A DNA stretch of 64,000 nt from Actinobacteria bacterium IMCC26256 (GTDB taxonomy: Bacteria; Actinomycetota; Acidimicrobiia; IMCC26256), in contig CP011489.1 of assembly GCA_001023575.1 (NCBI GenBank), positions 2,351,747 to 2,415,746 of the forward strand, given 5' to 3'. Both the position numbers and the translations under genes were made by a program. Positions 35,590-43,816 of the stretch are shown in pieces. The notes beneath the pieces are model-generated. The model was not told the DNA's origin. It saw only the letters and a program-made list of their open reading frames with translations, and searched no databases. How positions within the stretch are numbered: position 1 is the stretch's first letter; the number at the start of each line of letters is the position of its first letter.

Positions 35590-36819
35590 ATGAAACACAG
35601 CATCCGAAGGATTGCTGTAGCAGGGACCCTCGTAGCAGGGTTACTTGCCGCAGCAGCACCGGCGGCTCACGCCACCGGCCAATACCTAAATGCAGTTGGC
35701 TCTGACACGACATACTTCGTGATGGACCAACTCTCCCGCTCATACAACGTCTCATCCATCAACGACCTTGCAAACGACGACGTGGTACTCAACACGCCAC
35801 CACTCGTTGCGTTGGCAAACGATGGAGACATTGTTAACAAGGTATTCCCAGCAGGGAACGTTGTTCCTTTTGACTCCAACTGCACATCAACCATCATCTC
35901 GACCAACTCTGCCGTACGTGGAATCACGGGAATCACTGGAGTAACCGGTGTAACTTTCGAGGCTCCACCGAACGGATCAGGCGCTGGCAAGACCAAGGTT
36001 CTCGCATCAGGTGCAGCAACCCCAGCAAACTCCTGCTACGATATCGGCCGCTCCTCCTCAGGTCCGGGTACCGAAGCAGTCACGACCGAGTTCTGGGCAT
36101 ACGCCCTTGACGCAGTCTCCTGGATCAAGTTTCCAGGGAACGTTGTTGCTTCACTCACCAAGGACGAGCTGAAGAGCATCTACAACTGCGACGTTGTTAC
36201 TGGTGCACCTACAGTCACTGACTGGAGCAGCGTTGCTGGTGGAGTAAAGACCGGAACAATCAAGCGATACATTGCTCAGTCTTCCTCAGGAACTGGCAAA
36301 TTCTTCGCCAAGATGCTCAACGGTGCTGACACAAACCTCAACACCAACTGCACCGGCGCAGGCCTTGCAGGTGTTACTCAGGAGAACGACGGTCGTGGAA
36401 TCGCAACCGCCGACTGGTCAAACGCCATCTACTACTACTCCTACGGACAGGCATACGCACAGAGCAAGGGCGTGCAAGCTGACCTGCGTAACAAGTCAGT
36501 ACTTGGATCGATCACAGTGGGCGGCATTGCTGTAAAGGCAGGACCCTCGACGATCAACACCACAGCGAACCGTTTCCTCGGTACTCGCTACGTGTACAAC
36601 ATCCTTGACACACGTAACCCAGACTACCGAAATGCTCTTCGTTTCGTAGGTGCTGGCGACCTTGACAACGATTCAACAACTGCAGTAACAAACGGCTTCC
36701 TCTGCAGCAACACCGCATCAGTGACGATCAAGCTTTACGGCTTCATCCCGCTGAAGAAGCTTGTTGACCCAGCTACGACAATTCTGTCCTACTGCGTCAA
36801 GAACGGCACCCTGGTCTAG
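35590..36819 (+). CDS. Secreted PstS-like phosphate-binding protein
   Basis: This 409-aa soluble protein has a Sec signal (AVAGTLVAGLLAAAAPAAHA) and the start LNAVGSDTTYFVMDQLSRSYN, which matches phosphate-binding proteins that begin with a GSDTT-type loop. It includes SSGTGKFFAKM and DWSNAIYYYSYGQAYAQSKG. It has no lipobox and no C-terminal anchor, so it is probably released or bound by partners. AAGGAG precedes the ATG and a PHO-box array lies upstream. Codon choice is strikingly regular (AAC, GTT, GAC, AAG preferred), which suggests very high expression. A strong hairpin follows the gene. Confidence 0.82.
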   Translation: MKHSIRRIAVAGTLVAGLLAAAAPAAHATGQYLNAVGSDTTYFVMDQLSRSYNVSSINDLANDDVVLNTPPLVALANDGDIVNKVFPAGNVVPFDSNCTSTIISTNSAVRGITGITGVTGVTFEAPPNGSGAGKTKVLASGAATPANSCYDIGRSSSGPGTEAVTTEFWAYALDAVSWIKFPGNVVASLTKDELKSIYNCDVVTGAPTVTDWSSVAGGVKTGTIKRYIAQSSSGTGKFFAKMLNGADTNLNTNCTGAGLAGVTQENDGRGIATADWSNAIYYYSYGQAYAQSKGVQADLRNKSVLGSITVGGIAVKAGPSTINTTANRFLGTRYVYNILDTRNPDYRNALRFVGAGDLDNDSTTAVTNGFLCSNTASVTIKLYGFIPLKKLVDPATTILSYCVKNGTLV

Positions 36820-36866
36820 TAGTTACTAGCCAGAACTAGTTGCTCGCAACTAGGTGATCTCGATGC

Positions 36867-36895
36867 AGGCCCGGGGAGGAATACTCCCCGGGCCT
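36867..36895 (+). terminator. Strong hairpin after the secreted PstS-like gene
   Basis: A perfect 12-bp GC-rich stem (AGGCCCGGGGAG at 36867-36878 with CTCCCCGGGCCT at 36884-36895) encloses a 5-nt loop. There is no T run, only CTTCG. It could be a terminator or an mRNA 3'-end stabiliser for a highly expressed gene. Confidence 0.75.
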
Positions 36896-36950
36896 CTTCG
36901 ATCTCCAATACAGAAAGACAGCAGTAAAAAATCGCTCTAACATCGGAGAC

Positions 36951-37481
36951 ATGAAGATGATTCATCGCAGAATGAACCGAAGACTCACAACAGCCTTTGC
37001 CGTCGTAGTTCTCATCTCAGGCCTCGCTGCCTGCGGGGGATCAGACTCCGCATCCCCAAAGAAGTCCTCCACCTCAAGCAGCACGCCGAGCGTCACCATT
37101 CCATCTCTCCCACCGCAGCCCCTGTTAGTAGGCGACCGAGCAGCGCTAGCCGATTGGCAACTGCGAGTTCTTGACGCCTCGATCGGCACCACAACCGTCG
37201 CCCACATCGAACTCACGAATCAAACCAATAAATCTCAGGATGCCCCGCCTGCGAGCCTCTACGAACTCGTAGACGGAACTAACTCAACCCCAACCGTCAC
37301 AGCGGTAGTAACCGATATGCCTGGGCGACTGAAGCCGTTTGAGACCGTTACTGGGACACTTACATTTACTTCAGCCGGGGTGCCCAAGATTCCTTACTTG
37401 TACTGGACCGGGAAACTCCCCAATACTCTTTCTACATACATTGCACTCGACGCTAGCGGCGCCCCGCAATCACGCGATTAG
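36951..37481 (+). CDS. Small lipoprotein, DUF4352-like
   Basis: This 176-aa protein has a lipoprotein signal (AFAVVVLISGLAACGG, Cys as the lipid site), a Ser/Thr/Pro-rich linker (SSTSSSTPSVTIPSLPPQP) and a beta-rich domain: LADWQLRVLDASIGTTTVAHIELTNQ, then RLKPFETVTGTLTFTSAGV. The pattern of a hydrophobic-strand domain with N-rich ligand-like loop resembles DUF4352 proteins. The function is unknown. It lies between a PstS-like gene and the pseudokinase, but no promoter signal ties it to phosphate. Confidence 0.6.
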   Translation: MKMIHRRMNRRLTTAFAVVVLISGLAACGGSDSASPKKSSTSSSTPSVTIPSLPPQPLLVGDRAALADWQLRVLDASIGTTTVAHIELTNQTNKSQDAPPASLYELVDGTNSTPTVTAVVTDMPGRLKPFETVTGTLTFTSAGVPKIPYLYWTGKLPNTLSTYIALDASGAPQSRD

Positions 37482-37509
37482 CTCTACTCCCTGATACTCG
37501 AACCGATAC

Positions 37510-38904
37510 TTAAGTTGTAGTTGTGGGCGGGATTGTTGTTGTCGTCGTAGTAGACGATGTTGTCGATGTAGATGAGGTTGTCGAGGTTGAGGAAGTAGAT
37601 GAGGACGTAGTAGTTGAAGATGTCGTCGTAGTTGGGCCGGTACTCACCGAGTAACGGACCTTTGTAGAGCGTTCGACCTTCGTTCCGGGCTGTGGCTGCT
37701 GTGCGAACACGGTCCCTTCTTTTACAGTCTCGCTAGTTTTCTCTTGCGGGATACCTCGAAGCCCGGCCTCGAAGAGTGTGTTAGATGCGGTCTCGCTGGT
37801 TTCATCAATTACATCTGGCACTGTCACCATCTCAGCGGGGCTCTTATTGGTGTCCTTTGGTCCGAAGAGGCTCCAAGCAAGAAGGCCACCAAGCCCAACC
37901 ACGACAGCAATAAGAACTGGGACGAGCCATGGACGTGATGGCCCTGCTGCATTCCCGGAACGATCTCCCGCGGCGACCCCTGAAACAGTTGCGCCTGCTG
38001 ATCCCCCAGCACCAGCAGCAACTTGGCCGGCAACAGGGAGTGCCTCCGTACGTGGCGCTGCTACAGGATTAGCGACTGTCGCAGTAGCCGCTAACGATGA
38101 AGTCACCATTGATAATTCGCTCAATGCAACCGCTGCTGTTGTAATACGCGTTGCGGGGTCGCGTGACAGCATCCGCATAATGAGATTCTCGAGCACGAAA
38201 GGAACACCAACCGATCGCTGCGAGGGGGCAACCGGCGTATCGCGCATCACTGAGGTTGCTACGGCCACTGTGTCTGCGCCATCAAAGGGCCGCACTCCCG
38301 TAATTGATTCGTAGAGCACAACCCCAAGGGCCCAGACATCCGATGCCGCGTCGGCAGATGATCCACCGAGTACCTCAGGGGAGCAAACACCCGCGAAATT
38401 ACGTGCCTCATCGGCATTGCTTGCAGCCGATGGGCCTCCGCTCAGAGCGGTTAGTCGGGGAGCACCTTCCCTAGTGAGTAGGACGGAGTCAGTGGTAATC
38501 GCACCATGGACTTGATTCGCCGCGTGGATAGCTACGAGACCGCTTGCAACTCCAGAAGCAATCGATACAGCTCGACCAGCTGGGAGCGGCCCATGGCTTC
38601 GGAGCGACTCCGCAAGGGTTCCACCCTCGACAATCTCCATAGCCATATAGGCCAGGTCGGCATCGGCATTCCAGTCATATACATCGACGACATTGGGGTC
38701 GCTTACTGCCCCCGTGGATTGAGCAGAGCGCCTCAAGCGCTCCAACGCGCCTGCATCTCCACGACTCTCCGGCCGAAGCACTTTGAGCGCCACAGAGCGC
38801 TGCAGGTGGGTATCACGGGCGGCCAGGATGTCTGCGCCGGCCGAGCCGCCGAGGCGACGACCAGTCTCGTACCTACCTGCGATTAGCTCTTGGTTCTCGT
38901 TCAT
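37510..38904 (-). CDS. PASTA-domain protein kinase homologue lacking catalytic motifs (pseudokinase)
   Basis: This roughly 464-aa protein has a PknB-like kinase domain (about residues 8-260), a membrane helix (PWLVPVLIAVVVGLGGLLAWSLF), one extracellular PASTA domain (VTVPDVIDETSETASNTLFEAGL) and a tail of Thr and Ser. The ATP lysine is kept (SVALKVLR), but the catalytic HRDxKxxN is HGAITTDS, DFG is replaced in LTALSGG, the Gly loop is altered (GGSAGA) and the helix-C Glu appears lost (RRSAQS). It should not phosphorylate. ATG 38904 is chosen because the more upstream TTG lies in a tandem repeat. Two genes away is the pseudo-sortase/PstS cluster; a surface-sensing or scaffold role is a guess. 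Confidence 0.8.
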   Translation of the reverse strand: MNENQELIAGRYETGRRLGGSAGADILAARDTHLQRSVALKVLRPESRGDAGALERLRRSAQSTGAVSDPNVVDVYDWNADADLAYMAMEIVEGGTLAESLRSHGPLPAGRAVSIASGVASGLVAIHAANQVHGAITTDSVLLTREGAPRLTALSGGPSAASNADEARNFAGVCSPEVLGGSSADAASDVWALGVVLYESITGVRPFDGADTVAVATSVMRDTPVAPSQRSVGVPFVLENLIMRMLSRDPATRITTAAVALSELSMVTSSLAATATVANPVAAPRTEALPVAGQVAAGAGGSAGATVSGVAAGDRSGNAAGPSRPWLVPVLIAVVVGLGGLLAWSLFGPKDTNKSPAEMVTVPDVIDETSETASNTLFEAGLRGIPQEKTSETVKEGTVFAQQPQPGTKVERSTKVRYSVSTGPTTTTSSTTTSSSTSSTSTTSSTSTTSSTTTTTTIPPTTTT

Positions 38905-38929
38905 CTCTTTAACTTCTCTTCCGCGTGCG

Positions 38930-38968
38930 AATAGGTCTGGCAAATAGGTCTGGCAAATAGGTCTGGCA
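38930..38968. repeat. 13-bp perfect tandem repeat, 3 copies
   Basis: AATAGGTCTGGCA is repeated three times without change, just upstream of the pseudokinase start. Confidence 0.95.
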
Positions 38969-39093
38969 AATGGGTGGGAAATGCCCTCCCCGACGATAGT
39001 AAATAAGTGGCCTCATTGTGTGCCCAAACCCGCGGCTGGCAATCAGGGGGTCCTCTACTGATACGATGCGACACCTCTCGGAGAGGTCATCGA

Positions 39094-39166
39094 GCCCCCA
39101 TCGTCTAGTGGCCCAGGACGCTGCCCTTTCAAGGCGGTAACGGGGATTCGAACTCCCCTGGGGGCA
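39094..39166 (+). tRNA. tRNA-Glu (TTC anticodon)
   Basis: The acceptor stem is GCCCCCA/TGGGGGC, the anticodon loop CTTTCAA (TTC) and the T arm CGGGG-ATTCGAA-CTCCC-like. Length is 73 nt with discriminator A; no CCA is encoded. First of a Glu-Asp-Phe cluster. Confidence 0.95.
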
Positions 39167-39201
39167 CCGAGATCGTACGAAATCCATCGTACGATTGTCT
39201 C

Positions 39202-39276
39202 GGTCCTGTGGTGCAGTTTGGAGTGCACGCCGCCCTGTCAAGGCGGAGGCCGCGGGTTCAAATCCCGTCAGGACCG
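39202..39276 (+). tRNA. tRNA-Asp (GTC anticodon)
   Basis: The acceptor stem is GGTCCTG/CAGGACC, the anticodon loop CTGTCAA (GTC) and the T loop TTCAAAT. Length is 75 nt with discriminator G. It lies 35 nt after tRNA-Glu. Confidence 0.95.
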
Positions 39277-39317
39277 CTAGTACGTGCCCGGCGCTTCGGC
39301 GCCGGCGTGCGTTGCCC

Positions 39318-39390
39318 GGCCGGGTAGCTCAGTTGGTAGAGCGCGCGCCTGAAAAGCGTGAGGTCACCGGATCGACGCCGGTCCCGGCCA
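39318..39390 (+). tRNA. tRNA-Phe (GAA anticodon)
   Basis: The acceptor stem is GGCCGGG/CCCGGCC, the anticodon loop CTGAAAA (GAA) and the T arm ACCGG-ATCGACG-CCGGT, where the loop starts ATC rather than the usual TTC. Length is 73 nt with discriminator A. Confidence 0.93.
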
Positions 39391-39547
39391 CCGTCTAGGA
39401 CCTAAGTAACACTCTCGCCATTAATTCCTTGGCTGCGGCGGAGGAACGCCTGAGCATCGAGAGCATCGAACCTGCGGTGCCCACGGAGAACCTCACCAGC
39501 CCACTCGGCCTAGTTGAACAAGCAGTGATGTCGCTACACTCGCCGGA

Positions 39548-40375
39548 ATGCCTCGGGTTATTGCGGTCGCTAATCAAAAGGGTGGGGTCGGTAAGACGAC
39601 GACCGTTCATTCACTCGGCGCCGCTCTAGCTCGTTACGGGGTCCGAGTTCTGCTCGTTGATCTCGATCCTCAGGCCTGCCTTACCTACTCCCTTGGGCTC
39701 GACCCTGAGACCATGCGAGCCTCGCTCCATGACGTCCTTGCCAAGCGCGTCCATGCAGATCTGGCGATTACACGAGTCGGTGACCTCAGCATTCTTCCGG
39801 CCTCGATCGACCTCGCCGCTGCAGAGGTGCAACTCATGTCGCGAACCGGCCGTGAGTACGCACTTGCACGAGCAATAGATCCTGTTATCTCTGATTACGA
39901 CATCGTGCTCATTGACTGCCCTCCATCCCTCGGCATTCTCACCATCAATGGCCTTACCGCTGCCGACTCCGTGCTCATTCCTCTGCAGTGTGAGACGCTC
40001 TCGCATAGAGGCGTCGGGCAACTTCTAGAGACAATCGCGGATGTCCGCGCTTTTACACAACCAGACCTAGAGGTACTCGGACTTGTAGCGACAATGTTTG
40101 ATGCCCGCACACGCCATGGGCGAGAGGTGCTTGCCGATGTTCAGATTCGCTATGGATTAAGAGTCTTTGAGCCATCAGTGCCGAGATCTGTACGTTTTGC
40201 GGAGGCCCCCGCAGCGGGGCGATCAATTATTGATCATGCTCCGTCATCAGTTGGCGCGGCTGCGTATAACGAGATCGCACACACAATCGCAGTCGAGGCC
40301 GGAATCATCACTCCCGCCCCTGAGCACTCAGATGCCCCTGACCATTCAGATGCCGGAGGCGTTGTACCGATATGA
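39548..40375 (+). CDS. ParA/Soj-family ATPase
   Basis: This 275-aa protein has the deviant Walker A KGGVGKTT near residue 12, LVDLDPQACLTYSLGL (Walker A') and VLIDCPPSLGILTINGL (Walker B). The family positions cargo such as chromosomes, plasmids or protein clusters. There is no parB next to it; instead a 75-aa zinc-ribbon protein overlaps its stop by 4 nt. The C-terminus carries an in-frame 18-bp duplication encoding PEHSDA-PDHSDA. It follows the tRNA cluster. Its cargo cannot be named. Confidence 0.85.
   Translation: MPRVIAVANQKGGVGKTTTVHSLGAALARYGVRVLLVDLDPQACLTYSLGLDPETMRASLHDVLAKRVHADLAITRVGDLSILPASIDLAAAEVQLMSRTGREYALARAIDPVISDYDIVLIDCPPSLGILTINGLTAADSVLIPLQCETLSHRGVGQLLETIADVRAFTQPDLEVLGLVATMFDARTRHGREVLADVQIRYGLRVFEPSVPRSVRFAEAPAAGRSIIDHAPSSVGAAAYNEIAHTIAVEAGIITPAPEHSDAPDHSDAGGVVPI
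40319..40354. repeat. 18-bp in-frame tandem duplication at the 3' end of the parA gene
   Basis: CCTGAGCACTCAGATGCC is followed by CCTGACCATTCAGATGCC (two differences). It adds six residues (PEHSDA/PDHSDA) without changing frame. Confidence 0.85.
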
Positions 40376-40599
40376 ATGATTCACCGCGCGCTCCGCTCTT
40401 CTCCGCAGCACAACGTCGAGCAGGCACACTCGTTGTTGAGTGCGAACGCTGCAACGGTCGGGTGCGCGTCAACTACCTAGAGTTCGCTCGCCTTCACGCT
40501 CCACTCTGGGCATGGGCCCCTTGGAGGCTCCACAGTCGCTGGATGAACTGCCCTGCTTGTGGACATCGCACGTGGCTCGCCGCTCACTGGTTCGACTAA
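40372..40599 (+). CDS. Small zinc-ribbon protein coupled to ParA
   Basis: This 75-aa protein overlaps the parA stop by ATGA. Cys pairs CERC (residues 24-27) and CPAC make a likely zinc ribbon; between them lies a Trp- and Arg-rich stretch (LHAPLWAWAPWRLHSRW). I do not recognise the family. Coupling to parA suggests that it works with the ATPase, perhaps as a small adaptor, but that is inference. Confidence 0.65.
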   Translation: MNDSPRAPLFSAAQRRAGTLVVECERCNGRVRVNYLEFARLHAPLWAWAPWRLHSRWMNCPACGHRTWLAAHWFD

Positions 40600-40671
40600 C
40601 GATCGAATCGCTGCAACGCAGAAAGCGCAGAGCAATACCATTGGCTTACGCTTACGTGATCGAGACTCCTC

Positions 40672-41805
40672 TTATACGCCGGCGGCAGCGTTGAATCCCT
40701 CGATGGCCTCGCAGGACTCTAGGTATTCATTTACCCAACGCTCGATTACCGCCGCAGAACGCTCCACACGCTCGAACTGACCAACCACCTGGCCCACCGG
40801 GTTGAATGCCACGTCTACCGTCTGGTCGGGCCAGCGATGCGTAGCGGCTACCGCGACTCCAGAGACCATGTACTGAAGCGGCATGCCGAGAGGATCGGGG
40901 GCAGCCGGGTCATCCCATGCATCTGTCCATTCATTTCGCAGCATGCGGCACGGCTTGCCGGTAAACGAACGCGACCTGACGGTGTCGCGAGACGACGCGT
41001 CGATGTATGCCTGCTGCTGAACCGGAGTGTTCTCCGCCTCCTCAACCATTAGCCACTGCGAACCAGACCATGCGCCCTGACAACCAAGTGCAAGAGCGGC
41101 CGCTATTTGATAGCCGCTCCCAATTCCACCGGCTGCGAGTACTGGACGCGGCGCAACCGCCTTTACGACCTGTGGCCAGAGAACCATCGAGCCCACCTCT
41201 CCGCAGTGACCGCCGCCCTCTCCACCCTGAGCGATGATGATGTCAACATCGGCAGCGGCGTGCTTCAACGCCTGATAAGGCGAACCGCAGAGTGCTGCAA
41301 CCTTGCGGCCAGCAGCGTGGATCCTCTCAATCATGTCCGTAGGTGGGGTTCCAAGCGCATTCGCTATGAGTGTCATCTTCGGGTGATTGAGCGCTACATC
41401 AACTTGAGGCGATGCGGTGGTCTCGGTCCATCCAAGTAGCTGGAGAGTGTTGTCATCCTCGCCCTCTGGCAAGGGAACTCCGTGGTCAAGCATCAGTTTT
41501 CGTGCGAAGTCGAGATGTTGCTGAGGGACCATGTCCTGAAGCATCTTTGTTAGATCCTCAGCCGACATATCGGCATCCATGCCCTCGTATTTATTCGGGA
41601 TCACGATATCGACGCCGTAAGGGTGGTCACCTATGTGCTCATCGATCCAGTTCAGTTCGATCTCGAGCTGCTCGGGAGAGAAGCCCACTGCGCCGAGGAC
41701 ACCAAAACCGCCCGCCTTTGATACAGCCACAACCACATCGCGGCAGTGCGTGAACGCAAATATTGGGAACTCGATACCTAGGTCGTTGCAGAGTTGCGTG
41801 CGCAT
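40672..41805 (-). CDS. Nitronate monooxygenase-family protein
   Basis: This 377-aa FMN-dependent TIM-barrel protein has the N-terminus FPIFAFTHCRDVVVAVSKAGGFGVLGAVGF, IAQGGEGGGHCGEV as a typical FMN-contacting segment and PVLAAGGIGSGYQIAAALALGCQGAWSGSQWL as the phosphate-binding segment. It belongs to the 2-nitropropane dioxygenase / nitronate monooxygenase group, many members of which have unknown substrates. It lies 66 nt downstream of a Baeyer-Villiger-type monooxygenase gene on the same strand, so the two may act in one oxidative pathway. Confidence 0.82.
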   Translation of the reverse strand: MRTQLCNDLGIEFPIFAFTHCRDVVVAVSKAGGFGVLGAVGFSPEQLEIELNWIDEHIGDHPYGVDIVIPNKYEGMDADMSAEDLTKMLQDMVPQQHLDFARKLMLDHGVPLPEGEDDNTLQLLGWTETTASPQVDVALNHPKMTLIANALGTPPTDMIERIHAAGRKVAALCGSPYQALKHAAADVDIIIAQGGEGGGHCGEVGSMVLWPQVVKAVAPRPVLAAGGIGSGYQIAAALALGCQGAWSGSQWLMVEEAENTPVQQQAYIDASSRDTVRSRSFTGKPCRMLRNEWTDAWDDPAAPDPLGMPLQYMVSGVAVAATHRWPDQTVDVAFNPVGQVVGQFERVERSAAVIERWVNEYLESCEAIEGFNAAAGV

Positions 41806-41871
41806 TATTTACGCCTTTCATTGATCGTTGATTATGAATTTATAGTCACTTATTATCGGAGAATCTAAAGG

Positions 41872-43644
41872 CTAGGAGTTCGGTACTACGCGAGTGCCCT
41901 CGAGAGTTCCCGCGTTGCGCCAGTCGTCGAGTAGCGCAGCGTAGGCCATGAGCGACCCAGGGTAAACAGCACCACGCGCTGCGAGCATCGTGCGGGCACC
42001 CTCACTGTTTCCATAACTCGGCGTGCATGTCTTGTTGTATTGGGCAATCGCACCAGAGCGCTTCCAGAGGGTCTGTAGCCACTCGTCCTCGGCCTCCACT
42101 GTTGCCTCAATAGATGCAATCCCCTCAGTAAGGCAGTGCTTGATCAGCCAAGTGATGTGGTTTGCCGACTCCGAGAGGAAGTGCACAAAGTTGAGCCCAA
42201 ATCCGGCCTGAATAAAGCTCACGACAAAGAGATTTGGGAACTCTGCAGTAATGACTCCGTGCAGGGAATGCGTGCCGTCGTGCCAACGCTCGCTTAGTAG
42301 AACGTCGTCACGCCCAACCGGATCGAAGCCGAGCCGATCAACAAGACCTGTCGTGACCTCAAACCCTGAGGCGAAGATGAGAAGGTCTAACGGAAACTCT
42401 TTCCCATCAACTATTGGCCCGGCCGCGGACATCTCGCGCACGCCGCGACCATCGGTGTCAACGAGGTGCACATTGGGAAGATTGAATGACTGTAGGTACT
42501 CATCGTGGAAGCAGAGGCGCTTGCAGTGCTTTCCATACCAAGGCTTAAGTTTCTCAGCTGTCTCTTTATCCTCGATTACCTCATCGACCCGGCGCCGGAA
42601 TCCCTCCATAACCTCAAAATCGATGGATTCGAGTTCGGCACGTTGCTCATCGGTTGTCGGGATCGTCTGCGTATCGACGCGCATCGCTGCGGTCCAGCCA
42701 TCACCAAGTAGGTCCACTTCCTCTGTGTTGCCGGTAACCACTTCTGTAAAGTTACGCATGCGCTCCTGCTGCCAACCTGCAGGCAGAGAACGGAACCATT
42801 CGGCGTCGATCGGCATTTGAGCGCGCACCCCTACTGCAGATGGAGTCCGCTGGAATACGTAGACCTCCTTAGCAGTGCGCGCCAATTGCGGGACTACCTG
42901 CACGGAAGTTGCACCCGTCCCGATAATTCCAACAACCTTGTCGCGAAGGTGATCCATGGATTCGGTAGGGCTGCCGCCGGTGTAGTCGTAGTCCCATCGC
43001 GTTGTGTGAAAAGCCTTCCCCTCGAAGAGCTCTATACCCTCGATGCCGGGCAACTTCGCTTTATGCATGAGCCCGCCTGCAGCGATAAAGAACTGCGTAC
43101 GTATCTGATCGCCGCGCTTTGAGACGAGGTCCCAACGCCTGGCATCGTCGTCCCATTTAAGGGACTCGATCTCGGTCTGGAACAAAGCATGCTCGTAGAG
43201 TCCAAAATGGCGACCCAGGAGTTGGCAGTATGCAAATATCTCCGAGGCGCTCGCATAACGCTCTGTCGGCATGTATCCCGTCTCCTCTAGAAGAGGGAGA
43301 TAGATCGTCGCATCTACGTCACACATGCAGCCGGGGTAACGGTTCCAATACCAGGTTCCACCGAAGTCCGCAGCCTTCTCAATGATTCGGAATGAAGTGA
43401 TGCCGCGACGCAGGAGGTCTGTTGCGGCGAGCATGCCTGCAAACCCTCCACCGAGAATCACTACCTCTACTTCTTCGATAATGGGGTCGCGCGTGAAGTT
43501 TGGATCTGCCCAAGGATCCTGATCGAGTTGGTACTCATTGAGGGAGTGGTACTGCCCAACGCCTTCGTCGCGAACGCGCTTGGCGCGCTCGTCGTCGTAG
43601 CGGGCTTTCGCCGCTGCAAGGGATGAGGGATCGGTAGAGGTCAT
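41872..43644 (-). CDS. FAD-dependent Baeyer-Villiger-type monooxygenase
   Basis: This 590-aa flavoprotein has the FAD-binding GGGFAGMLAATDLLRRG near residue 65, the NADP-binding GTGATSVQVVPQLART and, between them, the fingerprint FEGKAFHTTRWDY (FxGxxxHxxxW). That marks it as a class B monooxygenase of the cyclohexanone/steroid monooxygenase type, inserting oxygen next to a ketone. The substrate is unknown. A nitronate monooxygenase-like gene follows. Confidence 0.85.
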   Translation of the reverse strand: MTSTDPSSLAAAKARYDDERAKRVRDEGVGQYHSLNEYQLDQDPWADPNFTRDPIIEEVEVVILGGGFAGMLAATDLLRRGITSFRIIEKAADFGGTWYWNRYPGCMCDVDATIYLPLLEETGYMPTERYASASEIFAYCQLLGRHFGLYEHALFQTEIESLKWDDDARRWDLVSKRGDQIRTQFFIAAGGLMHKAKLPGIEGIELFEGKAFHTTRWDYDYTGGSPTESMDHLRDKVVGIIGTGATSVQVVPQLARTAKEVYVFQRTPSAVGVRAQMPIDAEWFRSLPAGWQQERMRNFTEVVTGNTEEVDLLGDGWTAAMRVDTQTIPTTDEQRAELESIDFEVMEGFRRRVDEVIEDKETAEKLKPWYGKHCKRLCFHDEYLQSFNLPNVHLVDTDGRGVREMSAAGPIVDGKEFPLDLLIFASGFEVTTGLVDRLGFDPVGRDDVLLSERWHDGTHSLHGVITAEFPNLFVVSFIQAGFGLNFVHFLSESANHITWLIKHCLTEGIASIEATVEAEDEWLQTLWKRSGAIAQYNKTCTPSYGNSEGARTMLAARGAVYPGSLMAYAALLDDWRNAGTLEGTRVVPNS

Positions 43645-43816
43645 CTGGTCTCCGGTAAGAGGAGCGGGGTCATCCGCTTTACGGCATTGTTCTGACGCCG
43701 TATCAGATTATGCCCCGGGCTCGCCTCTGTCCCGGTGTTGAGACGCTTTCGGCTTGTTTCCGACTAATCGTCGAGGCAGGGTTTGGGGGCCCGATAGGCG
43801 CCCAATGAGGGCTGAT

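Noticed and set aside
38930-38968. Possible CRISPR-like array
   Set aside because: Units are directly adjacent without spacers, so it is a simple tandem repeat; the same holds for 22870 and 63370.
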